Shown here: positions 46,701 through 61,700 of the stretch, in pieces
How the letters are laid out: every line of letters starts with the position of its first letter
How positions within the stretch are numbered: the stretch's first letter is position 1
Source of the DNA: Trileptium ribeirensis
Taxonomy: Eukaryota; Nematoda; Enoplea; Enoplida; Thoracostomopsidae
DNA: 64,000 bases
Direction of reading: 5' to 3'
NCBI GenBank assembly: GCA_030248225.1
Contig: JASANE010028601.1
Coordinates: 1-64,000 of the forward strand
Made by a program: the position numbers and the translations under genes
Notes under the pieces: generated by a model
Seen by the model: the letters and a program-made list of their open reading frames with translations, nothing else
Databases searched by the model: none
What the model was told of the DNA's origin: nothing

Positions 46701-49700
46701 TATCATCATAAATAAGTCTTACCCTGTACGTGACTGGTGGCTTATCCTTGGAGCAACTTCTCCGATCAATCTTCCTATTCTTTGATCGGTTGCGCCTATT
46801 GTATCCAGGTCTCTAAAATGTATAATGTTATATGTGTTGATTGATATGCATGTTTATAATATTTATATGTATATAATTTATATGTAACATATAGGTATGC
46901 ATATTGCAAAATGAATTCTAAATATTTCCAAAATACCGTCCCTTCCCCGACTAACTCCACCACTGGAGGCCCGAACTCGGCGGAACTCAGACACCTATCG
47001 CATGATTATAGCTATGTCACAGTTTATGTATATAATTTATGAATATATATTCAAAGTAACAATATATACACATATATTTGGGTTACAAATCGAAATCTCT
47101 TTCAAAAAACCAGTAAGGTAGAAAATATGTGATAAAGAAACCGATTTGTTATAGGATGAAATGATGGTGAGAAAATACGCATGCACAGAATGTTATTTAA
47201 AGGAAATCAGAATAACTTAAAAGTTATGCTCAAAATGCTAGACACAACAATCTTTTTACAACAATTAGATGCCAAATTAGGATTCCTCTGGTCTAAATGA
47301 AAAGGCTGAAGAGCTCAATGCTTAAACGTTTAGATATGTCGCAAAAATAATAACCTCCCACGGATTTTTGAACATTTCAGCCTAGTTCAGTCAAAATAAC
47401 TTAGTTTTTTCCTGCCCTAAGTATGGCGGTTCACCGCCTGAACTAAACGTTTTTAAAATTATAAAAGTCTTTATCGAGGTCGTTCAAGGCTAAATTGCAA
47501 TGCTTTATGTAGCTGATGCAGCTGTTACTGCTTCTCAAAACATCAAAAGTACCCAGCAAAGGTTACTTTACGAGGCTAGAAAAAGACTTTGTTCCCACTG
47601 AATCTTGGTGGTAGCACAGGGAAAACCCCAGAGACATTATGTGGTTATTAATAGGGGAAACCAGCTTAGTCAGAGATGTCTGGGGACACTGGCCTTCAGC
47701 ATAGGCTTAAATGTTCGGAAATACTATCACTCAGCATAGGCTTAAAATATATATCGCTTTGTCTATGCTTTGTGTATCGATTTATCGATAGCGGCACCGC
47801 CTTTATTTCCCGTAGCTGTATTTCTATTTATAGGTATCTCTGAATATTCACTTATCCACATAATTCAGTTAGATAGCTAGCTTAACTGAAAAATAAAATT
47901 AATTTTATCAGAAATACTTTACAAAACTAACCCGTATCGTTGGCCGAAGGGTTCGATCTCCATAATGGAAATTGTCGGGTCGAAAGAGATCAACAAAATT
48001 TTTAAGACATCGCTTGATGGATTTCGGTGTAATGACAAGATTAAAAGGCACCGAGAGGCTCGATCCTTCGTCGAAGAAGGAAATCCACAGCTTTGAACGG
48101 TGAAACTTCCATTCCAAGTCGGAGTTTTCCTATACACATATATCGATTACAGTCTGCACCTTTGGTATTAATTAGATTCGATTTTGTAGTTCGGTAAAGA
48201 ATTTATGACTAAGTTTTACTAGAACTTTATTGTGGGATCACTGTAATCAATTGTTGGTGGAACCAGTAAGCAACAATCCAATAAAACAAGTTTGTTTAGC
48301 AAAGAAAAAATGACTAAAAAGGTGCAGTGTACTGTTTACCTGGTAACTGGAACTAGGGCGTTGCATGGTAATGCAATAACACTACGACACCGTGTTTGAA
48401 AAGCTAATGGATTAAAACGAATTGATGTAAAATGAAATTAAAGCGCCGGTTTCACCATTGTCATCAGCAAAAATAAGAAAATTAATTTGAAATTGCATTT
48501 ATATAATATGAAATTGCATTCACCACGTCATCACAGTCAACTTACTATGGTGTGTAACTTGGGCTGTTGAATCTAGCGAAACAGACCATTACGTATGTCA
48601 AAACGGCCTTGAAAAGCGTTTGGAAAAGCTTTAGCAAACTTTTGGCTATTTTAGCAAAATTATCTCCAATTTTAGTAAAATTTCAGTGATATTAGATAAA
48701 TTTTAACGATTTTGGACATTTTTCCGGGGATATTATAAAGTTTCAAAAACTTTTGATATTTTCAAAAGTCTAACACCCCCTGCTAGCATACACGTTCTGC
48801 CGTGCAAACATCACACCTTCCCCCGCTGGATCTACGTACCACCTAAACCAACGGGCCTCGGGTACCTATGCTTTGGGATAATATATTTTTCACTGTGCTC
48901 CATTGCTTACACATGCGTAAAAATTTAACTGTAACCAAATATATGTACTGCTGTTGCACCGGTTATATCTAAAATTTTGCTTTTACCTTGCACATTCAAC
49001 CTCGCGTTTCCGCTCACTCCCCTGTTCGTTCACCAAATTTTGAAAAATAACTCATGCTTTGTAAAAAGCACAGCTTCGCCGAATATGAACGCATATAAAT
49101 TGTAGGTGGTGCTACAAGCACTCATGAAGACGTTTCTGTCTTGTGTAGGTCGTACATCTGTGTATGATCGATGTGTGTGATCCATGTGCTTGATCGATGT
49201 GTAAGATCCATGTGCTTGATCGATCGTAAGTCAATAACTAGTAAATATACTTCCTGGACTGCTCGATTTCCTCTATTTTTATGAAACGTTTGGGAAGTGC
49301 TTTATATATAGCAAATTTTAGTTCACGCGTTACAGACCGTTCATCTGGTGTTTCCGGTATTTCATAATCACAGCAAAATTACTTTGTTGCAGATTTCTTC
49401 AGATTGTAGAGGATAGCGGCCTAGAATTTTGTGATATTTTCGATTTCCTCTCTTAGAGAAATGGTGTCTGCTGGTTCATGCCCTTTTCCGCGGAAATTTA
49501 AAGGATCCGCTAAGTTCAATTTTCCTTCTAATTTTTTGTTCTGACTAGTAAATCACGGGTTCAAACAAAAAATTTAACAATATGTTTTTTTCATAAATAT
49601 TATTCCGAAGCTAAATATTTAACAAATCACGCAAACATATATATTTATAAATTGTCTTTAATGTTACTAAACAGTGTACTAGCAGTATTTTTGATGCCGT

Positions 49701-52700
49701 TTATTAATTAGCAATTAGTTATTAATTTATTAATAGTTATTTATATTAGTTAATATTTATTAATAGTTTATTATTTATTAATTAGTTATGTTAAAACCCA
49801 AATTTTGAAAATTTTCATAACCCACCATTTTGTGTAATTGTGCGATTGTCTTGCTTCATAATTGTTGGCGAACTTGGCACCCCATTGTTATGTTCTCTTG
49901 GAACGTTTTACCAGACCATAACCCAGTACTACGAAACTTCCATTTTGATTTTTCGAAGAGAAAGTGCCGTGGTAGTTAATTCGTTTCAAGCACCTTAATT
50001 TGGAATCAAATTTTAAACCTGAATCCCGTTATCTATTTACCCCTGTACTTGTAATGGGTAATATATGTTACCCTACATTTGAATTTAATCCAAAATTTGT
50101 CCTATATCTATTTCACATTAATTGGAGCTATCATGCTAGGTATGACTTTTTGACTTATTTTTCGTTAATCGCTAACTATTAGTTAATAATTTGATTGTAT
50201 TTTAATGTCATATATGCATTAGCTGCAACAGAAATTACAAATAGGATAAAAACAGATGTCGATAGGAACTCTGAACATCGAACCGTTGGATTGGTAGGCT
50301 GCCGCTGCAGAACATTATATTGCGCTTTCATTAAAGTGTCCTGTATTATACTGCGGCTCGTATTTACAGTGGCGCGTGTTTTCCCGTGAGATTTACAATA
50401 GTGGAGATATCATATTGATCTTTACCAAATAAAGCAAACTCAACATATCAACCAACAGCAACAAGCGTCACCAACGTGCAATTCAGCAAAACATAGACAG
50501 CTAGCTACCTGAATTTTTTCGGATAAAGCTCGTTAAATCGTAGCATATGTTGGAAGGTAGCTTGGATCAAAGTTTATATCATATTCCACGTTTCTAATCT
50601 GTTTGACTCCTGATAAATCCTAAAGATTGCTCCAGCAGTTGTTTAGTTTACTCCAATTCATTCAGCAGCAGAGGAATTAAATGATCATTAGGATAAAACC
50701 AACTGTTACAATGCTATATTTATTACTATATTGCTTCTGCATCATTATCGCCACCGCTTTATGTTTACCATGTTAGCGATTTGGCCACATTAGATGAATT
50801 AAGGCTCATATATAAAGTTCAATATTTCATTAACGAACGTATAAATATTTAACTAAACATAGAATATTAAAAAGTTACTTACCAAACAGTCGGATGGAAA
50901 TGTGCGTTATGCTGTTTATAAAAAGCCACTTTTAGTAAAGCTAGTAAGCAATAAATACGTATACTCGCGGTGTGTTTGATGCTCCTGACTTCAGTTCATC
51001 ATTTTCCATTGTTTTCTAGCCATTGGTTGACCAAGTATAGATTCTGTCTGTGAACATTTTAGATAGTGAAAAATATTTTTTTGCCTCCATTCACTTTTGA
51101 TGACAGAAAAATTCAACACATAAAACAAATTTTAATTCGGCAGTACCAAACTTACATTAATTCGTTGATAACTATTGCTCATCATAGCAATAAGCATATT
51201 AAGGAAAACGATGATCGAGGTTAAATGATAGGCAATGTACATTCCTTTACCAAGCCATTCGGTAACGGTATGATTTTGAAGGACTTCGGCGTCCTTCGGA
51301 TTTGTAATACTGAACAATGACCAGATCAATGTTATGTACGACTGTGGTATCCTGTAATTATAGTTATATTGTGTTTTCAAAAGATATCGCCGTAATACAT
51401 ATAGTGATCTGGAAGTTGTCTTAAAATAAAAAAAAAGATCTCGCTGGCGTAGCTTGAACGCAATTATGAATGGAATACAAAAAACTTTCTGCAGGTATTA
51501 AACAGTAAAGTGGGAATGACCAAACTCAAGTCAACTTAGGGAGATGATTATTTCAAAAATTAACCTATAATTCTATTTGAAATCATCAGTGCTAAATATC
51601 ATGAAACATCTCAAAATTCTGCAAATAAGATGGCATTATTGCTAACAAACTTTCGTCAAACATATCTAAGGAAACACATACAATATTTCTAATCAAACAT
51701 AGCGCTATTCTATCTTATATGTCTCTTTAAACACTTTACCGCACCCAATTGTTCGGCAACACCCAATTACCTTATGAACTTTTGTAACAACTAGATTGCC
51801 CATGTGATGTACGATAATATGCGTGTGTTATTTGCATGTTTATAAGGAGCCTTCAGGATCCGAAAAATCTCTTCGATACGCCAACGAATAAGGTTAATCA
51901 TAATTTAGTACACCACGTATTTCAATGTCCTAAAAATAAATAAATCCTCTTCGGCAAGGCGCCATGACGCGTTTATGGCCTTAAGACAATCCTTTGACAG
52001 CACTGTGCTAGACATTTAAAAATGACATTGCATGTTGAATTTTCGATCTGAGACGCTTATCGCATTTTAGTACCCCTAAAGCGACTACGAACCGCCGACT
52101 GTTTTCATTTGATTGATCATGGTTGTGCAGTGGGACATTAATGCAACTTAATCTAAGATTAAAGTGCCAAAGCAAACTTAGAATCCCGCGTAAAATGTAT
52201 AATATAGTTGCAGCTAAATTCTGCATTTATCACAACATTCCAAAGTTGCACACGATATGTTACTTATGCGTGCTTTTGCCAGATTTTCTCTTTGGCGGTC
52301 AAAGCCAATGTCTGATTTCACTGCTTGTCGTAGCATCTCCAAATTCTGTTCAACGAGAACTAGCGCGCCATCGAAGAACAGAGTCACCTATTATGGCCAT
52401 GCACAAACTCCGTTTGATTCAATACGATCCGACCTGTTCTGATCCCATCCAATCCGATTTCTATATCTATATAGAGTGCTAGATAGTACATGACCAATTT
52501 TAACTGGACCTAATCGCATGACGACACAATTATTGGGTCGAAATACAAATAATGCATGACAGCAGTATAACGTGGTCGTATCGGACCGTACAGGATGGAT
52601 CGTGATCACAAATCGAATCAGGCCAAGTTGGGTCCGGTCAGATAGGATGAAATTTGAAAATGACCTACTATGAAACAATATTTGTTTTACGGTTGTGCAT

Positions 52701-55700
52701 TGAAAGGCACTTTCGTCTTACTACCTAAGACCCTTATTTTATAAAACGATAAAAAATTAGCATGGAAAACGCTCTCAACAACCATTATCGAGACAAATTT
52801 AGCGGCAAAAAAACAATTTTGATATAAAAGTTGAGCGAAGTCAAATATTGTGAGACTGACAACAAGCATCTGTGATTAGCTAGACAATTGAGCAAAAAAA
52901 TGTCTCACAAAACGCTGAAGAAAACCTGGCCTCAAAAGTTAAGTCGCCAATTGCTAATAAGTATTTGTAACAGTGTGAAACTATGCTAAAACTATTTCCA
53001 AGGTTTAGTTGTAGAAAAGGCCCGACGTTCATTCAATGATTGTAAAGCTTAAACTAGTCATTACTCTCGCTTCAACCCTGAACAACCGTGTAGATTCTGA
53101 TCGTGCTAATACTTATTATAAAATATTAAGAGCGCCAAATCATACACTCTTCTTCAAGACTTCAAGATTGTTCTGATTACACAGCACAGGATATCGAGGT
53201 AGACAATTTTGCACTCTTCAGTAAAGTAAAACTTTCTCAAAATGCATATGTAACATATTTGTTACATCCAGCTGCGAATAAAAAGAGTTACACAATTGCA
53301 TACTCCGCATCACAAGAGGGAAGGGTAAATACAAACTCGTTTCGCTATTAAGTTGCACATTTGATTCAAAGGCTGTTCGTATTATGCCATACATACGGCT
53401 AAAACGTTAAGCCAAATTTGGCACATTTTGAGCCGCTTAGGGCCTCACTCGATTTGTGACAGACCTCATGTGGTAAATAATGAGCCAAATTTGGCTAATT
53501 GTAGTAAATTTAGCTCAGTGGCTTTTTACAGTACATATTTGTACCCGCAGCACCGTCACAAGTACTGGAAAAGGCAAACTTGATTGACTTACGATGAAAA
53601 TGCGGCAGTATTACGAGCACAGTCAATTCCAGCAACGCATATAAGGCTCATATCGATACCCGAATCGTAATACCAATACAATTGATGAAGACCGACAGCG
53701 AACGACGTTAATATCAGCAGAAAAATAACGAAAAACTTTATAATATCGACCAACATACATCCCAGCGAAATTTGCAACGGGCCCAAGTAAGGATTCGTTT
53801 GAAATAGATAAATAATTCGTGCAAAGCTAAAAATATTCGCTACTGCAAAGAGTCCTTCGGCTATAAGCATCGGCTCATCTGCAGCCCAACGACCACGAGA
53901 AACTACAAGTGGATCCAGTTGACCAGTTACTCGGTGGAATATGGTGCAACCTAGAAACGTACCATGATATATTTATTGTGGTTGATACATATTAGAAACA
54001 TAGCTTTAATGCATTAAAAACTTCATAGAAAGAGAAACTCGTTTTAACATGAAACATTAGAAAGGACGCTTATCGCCTACACAAACATCTTTAGAAATGT
54101 GGTGGCTGACTGGACGTGACGCATTGGCGCCGTACGACGTTACAACATAATTTGAAACGAACGGTTGAGTACTAATGTTGACTAATCCCTAACACTGAAA
54201 CAACTACGGAATGTAACATGAGACGAAAGCAATATCAAATCCTAATGGCCCTAATAAAACTAATGTCATTGGGACATTGCGAGTAGGCAATTATTCGAAA
54301 ATAACTTTGTAAATAGTGTGGCTCAAACTCACTATTACATGGCTGTGGGTTGTAAATGCGATTCCTAAACCATTCTCATATAAAAGCGACAACAAGAACT
54401 TATACATACCGCATTGGGTTAAGAGTTGAAATTGGAAAATCTCATAATTATTATCTGAGCACACTCTTTTTACCAGTTCGTAAATGCTCCAATTAGAAGA
54501 TAAGAGATACAAATGTAAAAGAGTTTGTTTTTGATTTTCCGGTTAAAATCTTAACGAAATATAGTTTCAGACCCTTCCACGCATGCTGTTGTTCTACTGC
54601 AACTAGATACAACGAGCATTATTGCCTTAACAAAATTCGTTACGTAGCGTAAATTTGGATACGGCTTGTTATGTGCTCGCGTTGTGAGAAGCATAAACGC
54701 CCGAGCAACAACGCCGGACGTTACACATCAGTATTTAGCGAGCATGCCTTATAAGCCAAACGAAGCAGATTCGTATCATCACACCAATAATAGATTATTC
54801 AACAATAATCAAGCTGTAGTTTAATTTATGAAGCAAGGGATTAATTCACCGTTATTAATACACTCAACAGTCGATGACGGTGGACTCTGCTAAAGAGTAT
54901 GACACTCTTCAGCTTTTCATTGTTTTCGTCCGCGGTACGTCGCGGTAGTATTCGCAATTACGCCAACCAAATTTATCATCCACTTCCAACAATCTTCTTA
55001 GATCACCAAAAGGTACACTTACCAGGTTCTTGGACCACTAAACTCTATACCCCATCGAGTTCTTGGACCACTAAATTAATATCCACATCAGGTTATTGGC
55101 GGGGTAGAACATTTTTTGAAATTTTTGACAAATGGAATTCAAAATAACTTTGAAAGAGTGGTAACAACCCGCCGGGAACCTTGGTGGGCTATGAGTTAGT
55201 AGTTCAAGAACCTGGTTAGATATAGATTTAGTAGCTCAAAAACCTGGTGGAGGTAAAGATTTAGTGGTCCAAGAACCTGGTAGTGGTAGGAATTTGATGG
55301 CTCAACAACCTGGTGGGGGTACCAGCTGGTGGTCTAGAAACCTTGTTGGGTGCGTCATGTTTATAACCCACTAAATGGGTTATAACCGTAGTGAGAATAA
55401 GAGCATAAACCACCACAATCTACCACGGACGAAATCAGCGAAAAGCTGAAGAGTGTCATACTCTTTAGCACAGTGGACCATCATCGACTATTTATACATC
55501 TATTTTGTATAGAATTTAGGTTAATAATATTTCTTCAAGACAATTAGCCGCACTTTTACTGTTTCTGTCATCGACTCAACATATTCAGTATGCATCCTCA
55601 ATAGTGCAAACCAAGAGGATTAAACGAATTGGTATGGTGTCCAAACTACATATCAATACGGACAATAATGTAACGGTGTAAATATTCGAATTCTGTAAGG

Positions 55701-58700
55701 GCTTTGCTTTTTGATAGGTCCGATGTTATGAGAGGTTACGATGCTTTAATGTAAGAATAATGTGGCTTGTGATTCAGAGAAATCCAGCTGAGGGGTTTCA
55801 TATACTTTCCGAAAAGTTGCGGTGTCGTTTGCATCAGGGGACCTCGACGAAAATATTTATTTCCTTGGACCGCCGTTTAGGTGCGCCACTGCTATAATCA
55901 CAAGCTCTATTATAGATATAATTTCAGTGTAATAAAATTTATCATTAGTTTCGTATCGCAGGATAGTCATGACTTTTTCTAGGAGGTTCAGCGACTATGT
56001 CTGAACACAAAAGAATAACCGAAGCAAACTGCAGATGTTTAATTCGACAGTACGAACCTGTCGAACAGATGGGGAGCCATGGTTTGTGCAAATTAAAAAC
56101 TAACAAATGGATGGATGTGTCGACGCGCCTCCAATTATAAAGATATCCAGGTTAGTGATTGTACGTTACAATGTCGCTAGCTAGAACTCAATAGCAAGAT
56201 CTAAACTACGGCAACAATGGAAACAAGAAGATCATATCGGGTCCGAAAATACACATTCGTTACCAATATGGAAACTCAAACGGATAACCATAGTAACCCT
56301 TAAGGGAATTCGGAATATCATCCACATTACCAAAAATTTACATTAATGAAAAGATACACGAGTCTTCTTACCTTTATACCCGCGGGGATTTCGAGCTGAG
56401 CCTCAAACCTGCAAGGCTAGCTCTTTATCGCATGCACCACAGGCCCCGACCAACTCGCTTTGAAGCTACACTATGTATGGCAGCATAGTGCGGCGCTACA
56501 TCATCCCACTGCGGAACCGTGGAGCGAGCAGGGGTCGAACTCGAGTTGTATTAAGAAATTGTGTTCAAAGAATCTCGTTGATACACCAAATGAAAAGATC
56601 CACGAATGTTTATACCTTTGGATTAAGCGGAAATTCGAATCGAGTTATCTAGCTTACAATACTGAAATGCTACCACTACATCACAGGTCCCGATTGGCCA
56701 AAGTTTAAGCTACACTATGCACGCTAGCCTACTGCTTCGCTGCATCAGAGATCCATAAATGGGCCGTCTCATAAAATAACTCCAATTGATAGAAGCCGAA
56801 CTACTTATAATAATATTTATACAATCTTTGAAACATTCTTCTTATCGAGTGCTGTTTAGTAGCACTAAAAACCCAAATTGACTTACCTCTCACAGCAAAT
56901 GTGCACAAATAGAGTGACATCATAACAAAATCCAACCAATTCCACCATTGTAAAACGTATAAAACAAATCCTTCGTCCCACAGTTGCTTTACTTCTGCCC
57001 AAACCATGCCTAAAATACTTAGTTTGATTCCATATGGGCCACCTCAAGACAACACGTACTTTCGACATGTAAGCTATGGTCATGACATTTTTGCTTGAAA
57101 TACTAATAATTTGCGACCTGGAGTTCCAGAAGAGGTTAAAGCGCAATACCACAGCACTTTAATGTTGAGAGAAAGTTCTTCGCTAAAAATAAAATTATCT
57201 TCACCACATATGTGTATAAATTCTACTTTATCCAGTTAAAAATAACTCAAAACAATATCATTAAAAATAGAAAACCACCTGCAAAGAAACCATAATAGTT
57301 TGCTCACCGGAATTTTTGCCTGTAATGCTAATGCTTTTTGACACAATTTCGCCAAAATAAAATAAGGTCCAATGCCATAGCACCTCATAGTTTCAAAGTT
57401 TTTCGTTAAATTACTACATAAAGCCTATAAATTTTAATTATTCCAGTCAATTGCACAGAACACAATGATTGAAAAACAGCAAATCACCTACCAAGGACCC
57501 ATACCAGTATCAGCGCTTCAATTGGTCCAAGTAGCGGCGCCCTATTATGGGCATTAACAGTATAACGAGCGTTCTTACGCAATTCGGCCGATCCCAAACC
57601 CGTATTGATTTGATAGTAATCTTGAAACGTTGCAATCGTAAGAAGACCAAGAAAAATACCAAACGATGATGAATAATAAAGAAATTTCATAAACGGCGAG
57701 CGTACAATTTGTCCAAGACGACTTTTCGGACGAAATATATAGATCATCGCTAGAATCGGCCAACAAAATATAAGCGCAGCGCACAATAGATAGTTGATGT
57801 AAGAACCACGCTCTCGCCGTCCAGGAAATCCTTCGTACCATATTGACGTAAGCAGTTGTTGGCAATGTGGATGGGCAACAAACTAAGCCAAAATTATTAA
57901 AATTACTTAAAAATGTTTCTAAATTTATACTTTATAAGATACCTATCTAAATCATCGGAAACAGCTGCAGTACAGCATATCTACTGTTGTGAATGTAAAT
58001 TGAAACAATTACGATGTTATTCTAAAATCTAAAATGAACAAGAGACTGTTATCTTTATGATTAAAGTATTCCATTAATTTTTCTCCAAAAAATTTATATG
58101 AGTTGTCATTGTACGCAGACACATTGATAACATGGACTGTTTCCCAGCTAAATTTGTTGCCAAATTCACCTCCACGTTAGACATACTGAACGCGATTACC
58201 TGATGGGTGTAAAATATATATAACAATTAATAATAGAATGTAACTGAGATTAATTCGAAAGAATAATGCATCATTTACAATAAGATGCATGCGCATGGTG
58301 CTAATTATGTCACGCGTTCAAATGGGCTAGCTACTATGTCACGCATACAGTCCAGCTCGCTAGGTAGGCTATGCATTTGCCATTGAGTGTCAAGCCGGAC
58401 TGTACTTTCGTCACGAGGCGTTTAGCTGAGCCCTATAACTTAAGCCAGAGACTATTTAGCCCGCGAACATTACTTTTTACTATACGTATCTTAATAATGC
58501 CCCAAAAGCGAAATACAGCTTAAAACGTTAAATATATATATTAAAACAAATATATAACTTAGACTTAGTGCGAAAATACTACAGAACAAAATGCTATTGC
58601 GCTACACACAATACTAAATAAAGTTTCTCAATTGACAGTTCAGTCGGACGTTCCGTTTGTCGCGCAGAGCCTAGCTAAGCTCCCTGTTTGTACCTTAAGA

Positions 58701-61700
58701 CTAGCTAAGCAATAAAAATGTACCATAGTAGTCCAGCTAAGCTATAGTTCACTCGAACTAGTTGAGTTGGATGCGTGACATAATTTGGCCCTGGCGCACG
58801 CATCTTGTCGTAAATGATGCATAACAAAATGTAAAAATGTTTTTTACACTTCCGGTACGCTCTAATATTTTCTCTTGTCTTGCCAAACTGAGCAGCACCT
58901 TTTTAAGTTACTGCATCGTTCTAATGTGATCATAATTGAATATTTTACAAATACGATCGCTGATTCAATCAATATGATGCGCGGTGAACGAATCTGATAA
59001 ACCACATCGCATTAGCATATACATAAGTATTCAACGGATTCAAGGAGCTTCAGCATTATGTGGTAAATTGTATTCTTTTCAACTGCGCTAGTTTCATAAA
59101 TCTTATTTAAGCAAAAAAATTAACAGCGGGCTTCAGACTTCGTGCTGGATTTTATATATTTCGTAAACACAACATTACAGCCACATTATATATATTGCTA
59201 CGAATAAGGCCGCGCTCATATTTTGTCCGGCTAGATTCGGTCTGATTCGACCTAATACGATTTCTATACCCATGCATCCGATCCGTCACGATCTGACACG
59301 AGCAAATTCTATTCTGTCCGCCAAGATTGTGCATGCTGTATCGAATTCGATCTGATGAGATAGGATGCAGTTTGCACACTCTCTGTAAAATACACGTGTA
59401 AATCTGGTTAGATCTGATCCGACGGGATCGGACGCTCAAGTAAACATGGCCTAAACAAATAAATATAATTCGATTGCCAACTCACTCGTTTCTGTTCAAA
59501 TCTGACGGCGAGCTTGAGACGTGCCAATGACACTTTAGACTCAATAACGACTTCATCGTCAGTATTGTCAATGACGCTCGGACATTCTTTGTTCAACACT
59601 GCGATAACTTCTTCAGTGCTACGACATTGACTCAGTAAGTCGCACGAAAACGTTTTACACTGTTCTGCTAACTTGAGATATGTCTCTTTGAACTCGAATT
59701 CCTCGCATGCTAATTCTTGTAATTCAGTAGACAAAAGAAACGCATCTAAGATTGGATCGGTCGAAGACAATGACATCCACGCCGGACTTGCCTAAATACT
59801 TTAGCTTAAAGTTAAAAACGTTATTCACAAAACGTATCGTTTCACAACAATGTCTTAGTTAATATTTTAAGCGCTTAAAACTAAATATGTGATTAGAACT
59901 GTTGCTGATAATACATAGGATTTACTACGGTACGATACAAATAATAATATAAAAGTTGGAAATTTGAACTATACAAAAATTGTATATTTCTGTAACGCTA
60001 TGAGAGATTCAAGACGTGACCGTGCCATTGCTTAATTCAAAGAGATCCATTTTTATTTGTAGCGTTCAAATTAAATGGACAATATCAACAGTGCATAATA
60101 GTGGAGTATGTCGCCCACCAGCAGCCTAATGTAAACCCGTATTTGGCGATACTGGCGCGTTTGGCTCTGCCACTTTCTTCCACATTTCAGGCGGGGGGTT
60201 GAACTGGTCAATATTATCCGTCATACCCTCCCAACACTAGAGGTTCCGGCATACCACCCACAAAACTGGGGTCCTAACTACCCCTTCGACAAGCTGGGCA
60301 GGGGTTTGTGCATCGTGATCCCCGAAAGTGATGGTGTATATCAGAAGATGCCCGTGTCATCAAACACGGGTTTCCTTTAGAGTACTAAGAAGTAACACAC
60401 TCGTCGCTTATGCGATCTCGATGATATGAAAAATTTTGCTGTTTGTAAAGTTTGAGTTTGAGTTTAATTTTCTTTTTCATCTCAAAATGCCTGCGCAATG
60501 TTGGCACTACACGAGGTGGAACCAGGCCCAAAACCATGGTGTACAAACTAATTGACTCCAAAACATGACAAATAATCCGTCCCTTAAATGTCGCTTGGTA
60601 TAGCGCGTTTTAACATTGGACTTGTTGCAATTAGTACTGTCTATCACGATTCGAAGCAGTCATAAAACGGTTAATACCTGTTTTAAGGCTGTCTTGTGCC
60701 CCCATAGCCATACATCCAGGTGCACACAAGCGCAAGCGAAATACCAGAACTTTGTTTACTAGCGATTTAGTAGCGGCGCTGTATCAAAAACGTGCATGGT
60801 CAATTTAATTGACAATTCCTAGATTGGCAATATGACGATTATTACAACGAAACTTACCAACGCTCGATAAGCATGCAAGCGTCTACACGAATGACGTAAC
60901 TCGTCGGTAGTGCGCGAAGTTTTACAGTCGTCACAATCGCACGCCAGCCAGTGTGGCTTTGCAATTGTAGCACCACGATCTTTTAACAGTTTTAAAATTT
61001 CAAATCGATTTAATTGTGCAGCTAGCATAATCGGCGAAATATCAGGACTATACTCAAAATTTAGACCGTCGGTTTCTTCACAAACATATCTATGCCAACC
61101 GTCGCCTAAAATATCGCCAGCAGCCATTGAACTTGTACTTTCGATAAAACCCGGCGGTGTTATTAGAGCTCCACCAGCAATACTTGGATGATCAACAAAT
61201 AATTCGACAATTGCGTAGACTCCTTCACGAATTGCGTACAGCAAGCTGTGGCCGATCCGGATATCATCTATGGCTAATAGCAATTGAACGATTTCAATAT
61301 TTTCGTTATCGACAGCCATTTCGAGTGCTGTTCGACCGAGTACGTCGGTACAATTAACATCGACCAGACCATCGTCGAGGTAACGTTCTGAAATTGGTTT
61401 AAATGAAAAATCACTGGAATAAAAATAATCATTTTATTTGCGCGCAAAATTGCCGCGAAATATATTTGCCAAGCACAATACTCAGAGACGAAAATCTGGC
61501 GATTGAGCAGAGTATAAGGCCGGGGCCAATCTGGTCTGATCTGATCCGATCTGATATGCGAGTGTGTTGAATTTAGAGTGTTAACATTGCATCCGACCGC
61601 ATCCAGCCTGATTAGATAAGACAGATAAATTAGATTTTATCTGGTCCGAATCGGGTGATGCGTGTCAAAGATATATACAAATACTGACAGTATGCGGTAG

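Noticed and set aside
45634..46785. serial ~75-codon + strand frames
   Set aside because: Generated by the 94-bp array; identical peptides recur in shifting frames.
60180..60370. GC-rich stretch in a TRPC intron as a cryptic exon
   Set aside because: No conserved TRPC segment is missing between exons 2 and 3, whose phases join directly.
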